From: Streptomyces sp. A0958
Lineage (GTDB): Bacteria > Actinomycetota > Actinomycetes > Streptomycetales > Streptomycetaceae
Direction: 5' to 3'
Assembly: GCF_004795035.1 (NCBI RefSeq)
Contig: NZ_SSBK01000035.1
Location: forward strand, 1-64,000
Length of the DNA stretch: 64,000 bases
The notes below the pieces were generated by a model. It saw only the letters and a program-made list of their open reading frames with translations, did no database searches and was not told where the DNA came from. Shown one piece after another: positions 32,389 to 40,817 of this stretch (within the stretch, counting starts at the first letter, position 1; every line of letters begins with the position of its first letter). Both the position numbers and the translations under genes were made by a program.

Positions 32389-33363
32389 GTGCGTATCGCA
32401 GTCACCGGCTCCATCGCCACCGACCACCTCATGACCTTCCCCGGCCGCTTCGCCGACCAGCTGGTCGCCGATCAGCTGCACACGGTCTCGCTCTCCTTCC
32501 TGGTCGACAACCTGGACGTGCGCCGGGGAGGTGTCGCCGCCAACATCTGCTTCGGCATGGGCCTGCTCGGCACCCGGCCGATCCTGGTCGGGGCCGCCGG
32601 CTCCGACTTCGACGAGTACCGCGCCTGGCTCGACCGCCACGGCGTCGACACCGGCTCGGTGCGGATCTCCGAGGTCCTGCACACCGCCCGCTTCGTCTGC
32701 ACGACGGACGCCGACCACAACCAGATCGGCTCCTTCTACACCGGCGCCATGAGCGAGGCCCGGCTGATCGAGCTGAAGGCCGTCGCCGACCGGGTGGGCG
32801 GCCTCGACCTCGTCTCCATCGGCGCCGACGACCCGGAGGGGATGCTCCGCCACACCGAGGAGTGCCGTACGCGCGGCATCCCGTTCGCCGCGGACTTCTC
32901 GCAGCAGATCGCCCGGATGGACGGCGACGAGATCCGCATCCTCCTCGAAGGCGCCACGTACCTCTTCTCCAACGAGTACGAGAAGGGGCTCATCGAGTCC
33001 AAGACCGGCTGGACCGACGCGGAGATCCTGGCCAAGGTCGGCCACCGGGTCACCACGCTCGGCGCCCGGGGCGTGCGCATCGAGCAGGCCGGCGAGGAGC
33101 CCATCGAGGTCGGCTGCCCCGAGGAGAACGCCAAGGCCGACCCGACCGGCGTCGGCGACGCCTTCCGGGCCGGATTCCTCTCCGGTCTCGCCTGGGGCGT
33201 CGGCCTGGAGCGGGCCGCCCAGGTCGGCTGCATGCTCGCCACGCTCGTCATCGAGACGGTCGGCACCCAGGAGTACACCCTGCACCGCAACAACTTCATG
33301 GACCGCTTCACCAAGGCGTACGGCCACGAGGCCGCCGCCGAGGTCCGCACGCACCTCGCCTGA
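32389..33363 (+). CDS. PfkB-family sugar/nucleoside kinase (adenosine kinase-like)
   Basis: A 324-residue ribokinase-fold kinase. It has the N-terminal GG motif (RRGGVAANICFGMGLLG) and the ATP/anion-hole signature TGVGDAFRAGFLSGL with the catalytic Asp near residue 257. The early AVTGSIATDHLMTFPGRF and LVDNLDVRRGG resemble the actinobacterial adenosine kinase group, so purine salvage is the best guess; a sugar substrate cannot be excluded. The start GTG 32389 has AGGAG about 10 nt upstream. It converges on the NifS-TusA gene with 17 bp between. Confidence 0.9.
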   Translation: MRIAVTGSIATDHLMTFPGRFADQLVADQLHTVSLSFLVDNLDVRRGGVAANICFGMGLLGTRPILVGAAGSDFDEYRAWLDRHGVDTGSVRISEVLHTARFVCTTDADHNQIGSFYTGAMSEARLIELKAVADRVGGLDLVSIGADDPEGMLRHTEECRTRGIPFAADFSQQIARMDGDEIRILLEGATYLFSNEYEKGLIESKTGWTDAEILAKVGHRVTTLGARGVRIEQAGEEPIEVGCPEENAKADPTGVGDAFRAGFLSGLAWGVGLERAAQVGCMLATLVIETVGTQEYTLHRNNFMDRFTKAYGHEAAAEVRTHLA

Positions 33364-33380
33364 CGCGGGCCCGGTCGGGG

Positions 33381-34763
33381 TCAGGAGAGCCGGCGGACCA
33401 CATAGGCCGCGCCCCGGTCCGCCGGCTCCTCGCCCACGTACTCCTGCTCCCGCATCGCGCACCACGCCGGGATGTCGAGCCGGGCCGCCTCGTCGTCGGA
33501 CAGCACGGTCACCGTCCCGCCCACGGGCACCCCTTCGATCACCTTTGCGAGTTCGATCACGGGGATGGGGCAGCGCCTGCCGAGCGCGTCCAGCACCAGC
33601 GAGTCGTCCGGGGCGGGGGAGGGGGCGGCAGACGCGGGCGCGCCCAGCTTCTCGCGTACCCCGGCGACCAGGCCGGGCAGCACCGCCAGGAAGCGGTCGA
33701 CGTCCTCGTCCGTGGTGCCCCGCGGCAGCGACACCCGGACGTTGCCCTCCGACAGCACCCCCATCGCCTTGAGCACATGGCTCGGCGTCAGCGTGCTGCT
33801 CGTGCAGGACGAACCGGACGATACGGAGAAGCCGGCCCGGTCGAGCTCGTGGAGCAGTGTCTCCCCGTCGACATAGAGACAGGAGAAGGTGACCAGATGC
33901 GGCAGCCGCCGCTCCGGATCGCCGACCACCTCCACATCGCTCACCAGTTCGGGCACCCGGGTCCGCACCCGGTCGACCAGCGCCCGCAGCCGCACCGACT
34001 CCGCGTCCGCCTCCGCCCGCACCGCCCGCAGGGACGCGGCCGCCGCGACGATCGCCGGAAGGTTCTCGAAGCCCGGCGCCCGCCCCGACTCCCGCTCGTC
34101 CGCCGGGCCTTGCGGCGCGAACCGGACACCCTTGCGCACCGCGAGCAGCCCGACCCCGGCCGGCCCGCCCCACTTGTGCGCGCTGCCCGCCAGCAGCGAC
34201 CACCCCTCCGGCACGGGCCCCCAGGCCAGCGACTGCGCGGCGTCCACCAGCAGCGGCACCCCCGCCGACCGGCAGACTCCGGCCACCTCGGCCACCGGCT
34301 GCTCGGTGCCGACCTCATGGCTGGCGGACTGCAGACACGCCAGCGCGCTGTCCTCGCGCAGCGCCTTTGCGTACGCCTGCGGGCTCACCGCGCCCGTCCG
34401 GTCCACCGGCACCCGGGTGACGGAGCCGCCCCGGTCCTCGTGGTCGGAGGCCGAGTGGAGCACCGACGAGTGTTCGACCGCCGACACCACCAGATGGCGG
34501 CCGACACGCCGACGCCCGGCGAGCGCCCCGGAAATTCCGGAATGCACCGCACGGGTGCCCGACGAGGTGAAGGTCAGCTCGTCGGGCCGGCACCCGACGG
34601 CGTCGGCGGCCGCCTCCCTGGCCGCGTCCAGCAGCAGCCGGGCGCGACGCCCCTCGCGGTAGAGCCTGGCCGGGTCGGCCCAGCCCTCGTCCAGCGCGGC
34701 AAGCAGGGCCTGGCGGGCGACGGGATGCAGGGGGGCGGCCGACGCCGCGTCGAAGTAGGGCAC
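33381..34763 (-). CDS. Cysteine desulfurase fused to a TusA-like sulfurtransferase domain
   Basis: A 460-residue fusion. Residues 1-370 are a NifS/IscS-type PLP enzyme: VDAAQSLAW, PLP-lysine Lys198 in SAHKWGG and persulfide Cys320 in SSGSSCTSS. Residues 385-460 are a TusA/SirA domain with its acceptor Cys398 in RRCPIPVIELAK and a following ADRGAAYVV strand. NifS moves sulfur from cysteine to its own Cys, and TusA accepts it, so the fusion is a self-contained sulfur relay, perhaps for tRNA thiolation or cofactor sulfur. The linker is Ala/Pro/Ser-rich. The start is GTG 34763. It diverges from ctaC. Confidence 0.92.
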   Translation of the reverse strand: MPYFDAASAAPLHPVARQALLAALDEGWADPARLYREGRRARLLLDAAREAAADAVGCRPDELTFTSSGTRAVHSGISGALAGRRRVGRHLVVSAVEHSSVLHSASDHEDRGGSVTRVPVDRTGAVSPQAYAKALREDSALACLQSASHEVGTEQPVAEVAGVCRSAGVPLLVDAAQSLAWGPVPEGWSLLAGSAHKWGGPAGVGLLAVRKGVRFAPQGPADERESGRAPGFENLPAIVAAAASLRAVRAEADAESVRLRALVDRVRTRVPELVSDVEVVGDPERRLPHLVTFSCLYVDGETLLHELDRAGFSVSSGSSCTSSTLTPSHVLKAMGVLSEGNVRVSLPRGTTDEDVDRFLAVLPGLVAGVREKLGAPASAAPSPAPDDSLVLDALGRRCPIPVIELAKVIEGVPVGGTVTVLSDDEAARLDIPAWCAMREQEYVGEEPADRGAAYVVRRLS

Positions 34764-34904
34764 CCGGCCACGCTAGCCCGGCCGCGCCCGGGGCCCGCCG
34801 GGAGAGGGGGCGTCAGATGGCGGCCGGAGGCGCGAATTCCACCCCTTCGGGGTGTCGGGCGGCGCGTTGGGCACCCTCCCCGCGCGACCCCAAATAGCGT
34901 CCAG

Positions 34905-34935
34905 TAGGGTTTGGTCCGCATAAACATCCAAACCC
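34905..34935 (+). promoter_or_regulatory. Putative ctaC promoter with overlapping inverted repeat
   Basis: GGGTTTGG (34907-34914) and CCAAACCC (34928-34935) form an 8-bp inverted repeat around 13 nt. A -10-like TAGGGT (34905-34910) overlaps the left arm. This AT-richer patch lies 79 bp before the ctaC start. It could be an operator for the oxidase operon or a leader hairpin. Confidence 0.45.
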
Positions 34936-35013
34936 CTGCCCGCACAGGGCCGGCGACCGACCAGCGAGACGGACGCGCCGACCGTGCGGGCGAGACTCTC
35001 GGGAAGGCGCTAC

Positions 35014-35976
35014 GTGAGTCCCAACGGCTCCGACCGCTCGTCGCGGCGCCCGATGCGGCGGAAGCTGCCGCAGGTGCTGACTGCGGGCCTGATCCTGGCG
35101 ACCGCCACCGGTTGCACGTACAAGGACTTCCCCCGCCTCGGTATGCCTACGCCGGTAACGGAAGAGGCCCCTCGGATCCTTTCCCTCTGGCAGGGCTCGT
35201 GGGCGGCAGCGCTCGCCACGGGCGTGCTGGTCTGGGGCCTGATCCTGTGGAGCGTCATCTTCCACCGGCGCAGCCGCACCAAGGTGGAGGTACCTCCGCA
35301 GACCCGGTACAACATGCCCATCGAGGCGCTGTACACCGTGGTCCCCCTGATCATCGTCTCGGTGCTGTTCTACTTCACCGCACGAGACGAGACGAAGCTC
35401 CTCACGCTCTCCCCCAAGCCCGCCCACACCATCAACGTGGTCGGCTACCAGTGGAGCTGGGCCTTCAACTACATCGAGAACGTGGACGGCTCCGCCGCCA
35501 CGGGCAACGAGGTCCCCAAGGAGCTCGACGCCATCCCGAACAGGTTCCGTGACGCCTTCCCCAAGGGTGCGGACGGCGTCTACGACGCCGGCATCCCGGG
35601 AGACCGGAACCCGCAGACCGGCAACCCGGGGCCGACCCTCTGGCTGCCCAAGGGCGAGACGGTCCGTTTCATCCTGACTTCGCGTGACGTCATCCACTCC
35701 TTCTGGGTGGTGCCGTTCCTCATGAAGCAGGACGTCATTCCGGGCCACACCAACGCCTTCGAGGTGACTCCCAACCAGGAGGGCACCTTCCTGGGCAAGT
35801 GCGCCGAGCTCTGCGGCGTCGACCACTCCCGGATGCTCTTCAACGTCAAGGTCGTCTCCCCGGAGCGCTATCAGGCGCACCTCGAGGAGCTGGCGAAGAA
35901 GGGCCAGACGGGCTACGTGCCGGCCGGCATCGAGCAGACTGAACCGGCCAGGAATGCGGAGACGAACAAACTGTGA
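35014..35976 (+). CDS. ctaC: Cytochrome c oxidase subunit II
   Basis: CuA-bearing subunit of the aa3 oxidase. It has 320 residues, with a lipobox-like LATATGC, two membrane helices (about 56-78 and 100-120) and an outer CuA domain. The copper ligands are in HSFWVVPFLMK and GKCAELCGVDHSRM. The Trp-rich electron entry YQWSWAF is present. The start GTG 35014 has GGAAGG 8 nt upstream; the frame is open upstream but is not coding. Its TGA overlaps the GTG of ctaD (GTGA). It heads the ctaCDF operon. Confidence 0.95.
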   Translation: MSPNGSDRSSRRPMRRKLPQVLTAGLILATATGCTYKDFPRLGMPTPVTEEAPRILSLWQGSWAAALATGVLVWGLILWSVIFHRRSRTKVEVPPQTRYNMPIEALYTVVPLIIVSVLFYFTARDETKLLTLSPKPAHTINVVGYQWSWAFNYIENVDGSAATGNEVPKELDAIPNRFRDAFPKGADGVYDAGIPGDRNPQTGNPGPTLWLPKGETVRFILTSRDVIHSFWVVPFLMKQDVIPGHTNAFEVTPNQEGTFLGKCAELCGVDHSRMLFNVKVVSPERYQAHLEELAKKGQTGYVPAGIEQTEPARNAETNKL

Positions 35977-37709
35977 GCATCCTCAACGAACCTCAGGGTG
36001 CCGCGGCAGCAGACGACTCGTACGAGGACGAGCTGCCGGTCCGGCGCAAGCAGCCGGGAAACGTCGTCATCAAGTGGCTGACCACCACTGACCACAAGAC
36101 GATCGGCACGATGTACCTGGTCACATCGTTCGCCTTCTTCTGCATCGGCGGTCTGATGGCGCTCTTCATGCGCGCCGAGCTGGCCCGTCCGGGCACGCAG
36201 ATCATGTCGAACGAGCAGTTCAACCAGGCGTTCACGATGCACGGCACGATCATGCTGCTGATGTTCGCGACGCCGCTGTTCGCCGGATTCGCGAACTGGA
36301 TCATGCCGCTGCAGATCGGCGCGCCCGACGTGGCGTTCCCGCGGCTGAACATGTTCGCGTACTGGCTGTACCTCTTCGGCTCGATCATCGCGGTGGCCGG
36401 CTTCCTCACCCCGCAGGGTGCGGCCGACTTCGGGTGGTTCGCCTACTCCCCGCTCTCGGACGCGGTCCGTTCGCCGGGTGTCGGCGCCGACATGTGGATC
36501 ATGGGTCTGGCCTTCTCCGGCTTCGGCACGATCCTCGGTTCGGTCAACTTCATCACCACGATCATCTGCATGCGCGCTCCCGGCATGACGATGTTCCGCA
36601 TGCCGATCTTCGTCTGGAACGTCCTGCTGACCGGTGTGCTGGTCCTGCTGGCCTTCCCGGTGCTGGCGGCCGCGCTGTTCGCCCTGGAGGCGGACCGGAA
36701 GTTCGGTGCGCACGTCTTCGACGCGGCCAACGGCGGCGCGTTGCTCTGGCAACACCTCTTCTGGTTCTTCGGGCATCCAGAGGTGTACATCATCGCCTTG
36801 CCGTTCTTCGGGATCATCTCGGAAGTGATCCCGGTGTTCAGCCGAAAGCCGATGTTCGGATACATCGGCCTGGTGGCCGCGACGATCTCCATCGCCGGCC
36901 TCTCGGTGACCGTGTGGGCGCACCACATGTACGTCACCGGCGGTGTACTGCTGCCGTTCTTCTCCTTCATGACGTTCCTCATCGCGGTGCCGACCGGGGT
37001 GAAGTTCTTCAACTGGATCGGCACGATGTGGAAGGGCTCGCTGTCCTTCGAGACACCGATGCTCTGGGCGATCGGCTTCCTGATCACCTTCACCTTCGGC
37101 GGTCTCACCGGCGTCATCCTGGCCTCGCCGCCGATGGACTTCCACGTCTCCGACTCGTACTTCGTGGTCGCGCACTTCCACTACGTCGTCTTCGGCACCG
37201 TGGTGTTCGCGATGTTCTCCGGATTCCACTTCTGGTGGCCGAAGTTCACCGGCAAGATGCTGGACGAGCGGCTCGGCAAGATCACCTTCTGGACGCTGTT
37301 CGTGGGCTTCCACGGCACGTTCCTGGTGCAGCACTGGCTGGGCGCGGAGGGCATGCCGCGGCGTTACGCGGACTACCTCGCCGCGGACGGCTTCACCGCG
37401 CTGAACACGATCTCGACGATCTCCTCGTTCCTGCTCGGCCTGTCGATCCTGCCGTTCTTCTACAACGTGTGGAAGACCGCCAAGTACGGCAAGAAGATCG
37501 AGGTCGACGACCCCTGGGGCTACGGCCGTTCGCTGGAGTGGGCGACCTCCTGCCCGCCGCCGCGGCACAACTTCATCACGCTGCCGCGCATCCGTTCCGA
37601 ATCCCCGGCGTTCGACCTGCACCACCCGGAGATCACGGCGCTGGAGCAGCTGGATCACCTCTCCGAGGGTGACAAGGCCCTCGCCGGTGGCAAGGAGGCG
37701 GGCAAGTGA
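35973..37709 (+). CDS. ctaD: Cytochrome c oxidase subunit I
   Basis: A 578-residue heme-copper catalytic subunit with twelve membrane helices. Heme and CuB ligands are visible: FTMHGTIM (heme a His), FFGHPEVYII (His-Tyr, with the His ligand to CuB), WAHHMYVTG (two CuB His) and HFHYVVFGTVV (heme a3 and a His). The tail is cytoplasmic and carries YGRSLEWATSCPPP. The start GTG 35973 overlaps the ctaC stop, and its TGA overlaps the ctaF GTG, so the three genes are translationally coupled. Confidence 0.97.
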   Translation: MSILNEPQGAAAADDSYEDELPVRRKQPGNVVIKWLTTTDHKTIGTMYLVTSFAFFCIGGLMALFMRAELARPGTQIMSNEQFNQAFTMHGTIMLLMFATPLFAGFANWIMPLQIGAPDVAFPRLNMFAYWLYLFGSIIAVAGFLTPQGAADFGWFAYSPLSDAVRSPGVGADMWIMGLAFSGFGTILGSVNFITTIICMRAPGMTMFRMPIFVWNVLLTGVLVLLAFPVLAAALFALEADRKFGAHVFDAANGGALLWQHLFWFFGHPEVYIIALPFFGIISEVIPVFSRKPMFGYIGLVAATISIAGLSVTVWAHHMYVTGGVLLPFFSFMTFLIAVPTGVKFFNWIGTMWKGSLSFETPMLWAIGFLITFTFGGLTGVILASPPMDFHVSDSYFVVAHFHYVVFGTVVFAMFSGFHFWWPKFTGKMLDERLGKITFWTLFVGFHGTFLVQHWLGAEGMPRRYADYLAADGFTALNTISTISSFLLGLSILPFFYNVWKTAKYGKKIEVDDPWGYGRSLEWATSCPPPRHNFITLPRIRSESPAFDLHHPEITALEQLDHLSEGDKALAGGKEAGK

Positions 37710-38104
37710 AGATCCAGGGCAAGATGTTCCTCGGTCTGGCGCTGTTCATCCTGATCGTCGCCATCACGTACGGCGTGTGGTCCAAGGAGCCCGTCGGCAC
37801 CACCGCACTGCTCCTCGCCTTCGGCCTGAGCGTCATGATCGGCTTCTACCTGGCCTTCACGGCCCGGCGGGTCGACGCGCTGGCGCAGGACAACAAGGAA
37901 GCCGATGTGGCGGACGAGGCCGGCGAGGTGGGGTTCTTCTCCCCGCACAGCTGGCAGCCGCTCGCGCTGGCGATCGGCGGCGCGTTCGCCTTCATGGGAG
38001 TGGCCTTCGGCTGGTGGCTGCTCTTCTTCTCGGCCCCGATCCTGCTGATCGGCCTGTTCGGCTGGGTGTTCGAGTACTACCGGGGTGAGAACCGCACCCA
38101 GTGA
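37706..38104 (+). CDS. ctaF: Cytochrome c oxidase subunit IV (actinobacterial type)
   Basis: A 132-residue membrane protein with four helices (about 6-25, 30-48, 83-101 and 105-122) and the actinobacterial CtaF pattern GFFSPHSWQPLALA. It is a small structural subunit of the bcc-aa3 supercomplex. The start GTG 37706 overlaps the ctaD stop by 4 nt. The operon ends at the hairpin 38138-38178. Confidence 0.93.
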   Translation: MKIQGKMFLGLALFILIVAITYGVWSKEPVGTTALLLAFGLSVMIGFYLAFTARRVDALAQDNKEADVADEAGEVGFFSPHSWQPLALAIGGAFAFMGVAFGWWLLFFSAPILLIGLFGWVFEYYRGENRTQ

Positions 38105-38137
38105 CACCGTTCCACCGGTGACACACCGCTCCACCTG

Positions 38138-38178
38138 ACGGGGGGCCGGCACTTCCGAGCGGAGTGCCGGCCCCCCGT
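38138..38178 (+). terminator. Terminator of ctaCDF
   Basis: A 16-bp perfect stem (38138-38153 with 38163-38178), a 9-nt loop and a short T run after it. Confidence 0.88.
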
Positions 38179-38228
38179 TTGCAGTCATCCCGCGCGCTGA
38201 AACGGATGAATCTTCTTAGCGTGGGTTC

Positions 38229-39485
38229 ATGAACCACACGCCGCGCTTCCGTCCCGTAGTGAGCTGCACTCTGCTGGCCGCGACCCTGGTCGCCGGGGCG
38301 GCAGCCTGCGGGGAGTCCGATGGTCATCCGCTCTCGGCCCAGCCGTACGACGCGGCCGACGAGATCTCCTTCAACACCCCCGACGGCGGCAAGAAGGTCG
38401 ATCCCGACAAGCCCCTCGAAGTCACCGTCGACAGCGACGACGGCCGGATCACCGACGTATCGGCCGTGGACGCCGCAGGACGCCATCTGGCGGGCGAACT
38501 CGACGCCGACGGCCACCGCTGGCACTCCACGGCTCCGCTGGCCGCAGGGACGCGTTACACCGTCAAGGTCCGCATGGAGGACGCCGAGGGCGCCCCTGGC
38601 ACCCGCACGATGTCCTTCGACACGGCGGCGGCCGAGAAGTTCCTGGAGGTCGCCTTCGGCCCCCAGGCGGGCACCTACGGCGTCGGGCAGCCCCTCACGG
38701 CCCAGCTCAGCGCCCCGGTCACCGACAACGCGGCCCGCGCCACCGTCGAGCGCGGCCTGAAGGTGAGTTCCACGCCCGCGGTCACCGGCTCCTGGTACTG
38801 GGTCGACGACAAGACGCTGCACTACCGGCCCAAGGAGTACTGGCCGGCGAAGGCCGCCATCGAGGTCAGCAGCAACCTGACCGGCATCAAGGTGACCAAC
38901 GCGCTCTACGGGGCACCCGCGAAGGCGCTGAAGATCACCACCGGCGACCGCATCGAGGCCGTCACCGACGCCTCGGAGCACTCCATGACGGTGCTGCGCA
39001 ACGGCGAAGTGATCAAGACCATTCCGGTGACCACCGGCAAGCCCGGCTTCGACACGCGCAACGGCGTCAAGGTCGTGCTGGGCAAGGAGTACTACGTACG
39101 TATGCGCGGGGAGTCCATCGGCATCGCCGAGGGCTCGGCGGACTCGTACGACCTGCCGGTCTACTACGCCACCCGGGTCACCTGGAGCGGCGAGTACGTG
39201 CACGCGGCCCCCTGGTCCACCGGATCGCAGGGGTACGCGAACGTCAGCCACGGCTGCACCGGCATGAGCACCAGCGAGGCCGAGTGGTTCTTCAACACCG
39301 TGCGCGAGGGCGACATCGTCAGCGTCGTCGGCAGCGACGGCGAGACCATGACGCCGTTCGACAACGGCTACGGCGACTGGAACCTGTCCTGGGCCAAGTG
39401 GCAGAAGGGCAGCGCACTGCACAACGACACCACCGCACCGCGCGTCGACACGGTCCGGGCGGCGCGGCTGCGCCCCCAGGTCTGA
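38229..39485 (+). CDS. L,D-transpeptidase lipoprotein (YkuD family)
   Basis: Makes 3-3 cross-links in peptidoglycan outside the membrane. It has 418 residues. The signal peptide ends in a lipobox (AGAAACGES). Two bacterial Ig-like domains (about 40-145 and 150-245) are typical of actinobacterial Ldts. The YkuD catalytic domain (about 250-385) has the site SHGCTGMS, with His341 and Cys343. A C-terminal WAKWQKGSAL subdomain follows. The start ATG 38229 lies soon after the ctaF terminator. It is convergent with the receiver-like gene, 45 bp apart, with no clear hairpin between. Confidence 0.93.
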   Translation: MNHTPRFRPVVSCTLLAATLVAGAAACGESDGHPLSAQPYDAADEISFNTPDGGKKVDPDKPLEVTVDSDDGRITDVSAVDAAGRHLAGELDADGHRWHSTAPLAAGTRYTVKVRMEDAEGAPGTRTMSFDTAAAEKFLEVAFGPQAGTYGVGQPLTAQLSAPVTDNAARATVERGLKVSSTPAVTGSWYWVDDKTLHYRPKEYWPAKAAIEVSSNLTGIKVTNALYGAPAKALKITTGDRIEAVTDASEHSMTVLRNGEVIKTIPVTTGKPGFDTRNGVKVVLGKEYYVRMRGESIGIAEGSADSYDLPVYYATRVTWSGEYVHAAPWSTGSQGYANVSHGCTGMSTSEAEWFFNTVREGDIVSVVGSDGETMTPFDNGYGDWNLSWAKWQKGSALHNDTTAPRVDTVRAARLRPQV

Positions 39486-39530
39486 CGGCCGGGGGTGCGC
39501 TGCCCCTCAGGGAGACGGGAAGGCGGGGGC

Positions 39531-39932
39531 TCAGGCCCCCACGGAGAGCCTGGTGCGCAGCAGGGCGGCCAGGGAGTCCGCGAACTCCACCGGTTCGACC
39601 GGCAGGGTCACCGCGGCGTCCGCACGGCTCCAGGTGGCCAGCCAGGCGTCCTGCGGGCGCCCGATCAGGACCAGGACGGGCGGGCAGCGGAAGATCTCGT
39701 CCTTGATCTGCCGGCAGACGCCCATCCCGCCCGCCGGGGCCGTCTCGCCGTCCAGCACACAGACGTCGACACCCCCGTGCTCCAGGGCTTCCAGGACGGC
39801 GGGCAGGGTGGCGCACTCCAGGAACTCCACCGGCGGCACGTCCGCCGCGGGCCTGCGCCCTGCTGCCAGCCTCACCTGCTCACGGGTGTGCGCGTTGTCG
39901 CTGTAGACCAGGACCGTGGCGGTCGGCTGCAT
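39531..39932 (-). CDS. Degenerate response-regulator receiver protein
   Basis: A 133-residue single-domain protein with the receiver fold pattern. The N-terminal acidic site is reduced to YSDN. Asp61 in VCVLDGETAPAGG matches the phospho-acceptor. The conserved Lys before the last loop is missing (VTLPVEPVEF in its place). No output domain is present. It may be an unphosphorylated pseudo-receiver acting by protein contact. The start ATG 39932 follows GGAGGAACC, a strong ribosome site. It lies on the minus strand between the oxidase operon and ctaE, diverging from ctaE. Confidence 0.82.
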   Translation of the reverse strand: MQPTATVLVYSDNAHTREQVRLAAGRRPAADVPPVEFLECATLPAVLEALEHGGVDVCVLDGETAPAGGMGVCRQIKDEIFRCPPVLVLIGRPQDAWLATWSRADAAVTLPVEPVEFADSLAALLRTRLSVGA

Positions 39933-40123
39933 GGTTCCTCCGTGACATCCGTGTCTTCGGGGCACTCGGGGCGCTCGGTGTGCGAGAGCCGTCCGATGCG
40001 CGGATCGTACTCCGCCCGACAGCCTGTCAGCACCGGTCCGGACGGCGGAAGCATGGGCCGTTCGGGCAGGACACACCCCCCTGACACACCGAACGGCACC
40101 CCCCGGAGTGAGGGCGGGATAAG

Positions 40124-40144
40124 CGACCGACATAATGTCGGTCG
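40124..40144 (+). promoter_or_regulatory. 21-bp perfect palindrome over the ctaE start codon
   Basis: CGACCGACAT (40124-40133), A, ATGTCGGTCG (40135-40144). The ATG of ctaE is the first base triplet of the right arm. TAATGT (40133-40138) in its centre could also be a -10 for a leaderless transcript starting at GTG 40144. It may act as a protein-binding site or an mRNA hairpin hiding the start. Confidence 0.6.
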
Positions 40145-40755
40145 TGGCGACAGCAACGACAGTAGAAACCGGGCACGCGCACCCGTCGGTCAATCGGCCG
40201 AACCTCACCAGCGTCGGAACCATCATCTGGTTGAGTTCCGAGCTGATGTTCTTCGCGGCCCTCTTCGCGATGTACTTCACCCTGCGATCGGTGACCGGAC
40301 CAGAACACTGGAAGGAAATGGCGTCGTCCCTGAACGTTCCGTTCTCGGCGACGAACACGACCATCCTGGTGCTCTCATCACTCACCTGCCAGCTCGGCGT
40401 CTTCGCCGCGGAGCGGGGCGATGTGAAGAAGCTCCGCGCCTGGTTCGTGATCACTTTCGTGATGGGTGCGATCTTCATCGGAGGCCAGATCTTCGAGTAC
40501 ACCGAGCTGGTGAAGGAGGACGGCATCTCGCTGTCCTCGGACCCGTACGGCTCGGTGTTCTACCTGACCACCGGCTTCCACGGTCTGCATGTGACAGGCG
40601 GTCTCATCGCCTTCCTGCTCGTCCTGGGCAGAACATACGCGGCCAAGAGGTTCACCCATGAACAGGCGACCGCTGCCATCGTCGTGTCCTATTACTGGCA
40701 CTTCGTCGATGTCGTGTGGATCGGCCTCTTCGCCACGATCTACTTGATCAAGTAA
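40135..40755 (+). CDS. ctaE: Cytochrome c oxidase subunit III
   Basis: A 206-residue membrane subunit with five helices. Family features are TIIWLSSELMFFAALFAMYF, the GFHGLHVTGG motif and SYYWHFVDVVWIGLF near the C-terminus. The annotated start is ATG 40135; GTG 40144 in the same frame is a real alternative because no Shine-Dalgarno sequence precedes the ATG and a -10-like TAATGT lies 5 nt before the GTG. It is followed after 62 bp by qcrC, as in other actinobacteria. Confidence 0.95.
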   Translation: MSVVATATTVETGHAHPSVNRPNLTSVGTIIWLSSELMFFAALFAMYFTLRSVTGPEHWKEMASSLNVPFSATNTTILVLSSLTCQLGVFAAERGDVKKLRAWFVITFVMGAIFIGGQIFEYTELVKEDGISLSSDPYGSVFYLTTGFHGLHVTGGLIAFLLVLGRTYAAKRFTHEQATAAIVVSYYWHFVDVVWIGLFATIYLIK

Positions 40756-40817
40756 CCGGGCCCGAGCCCGAACCACATCCAGCATCGACGCAGAAGATCC
40801 TGACACCGGGGTAATCC

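Noticed and set aside
31491..34907. 1138-residue plus-strand frame across the kinase and NifS-TusA region
   Set aside because: It runs out of frame over two well-recognised genes on different strands and has no recognisable motif.
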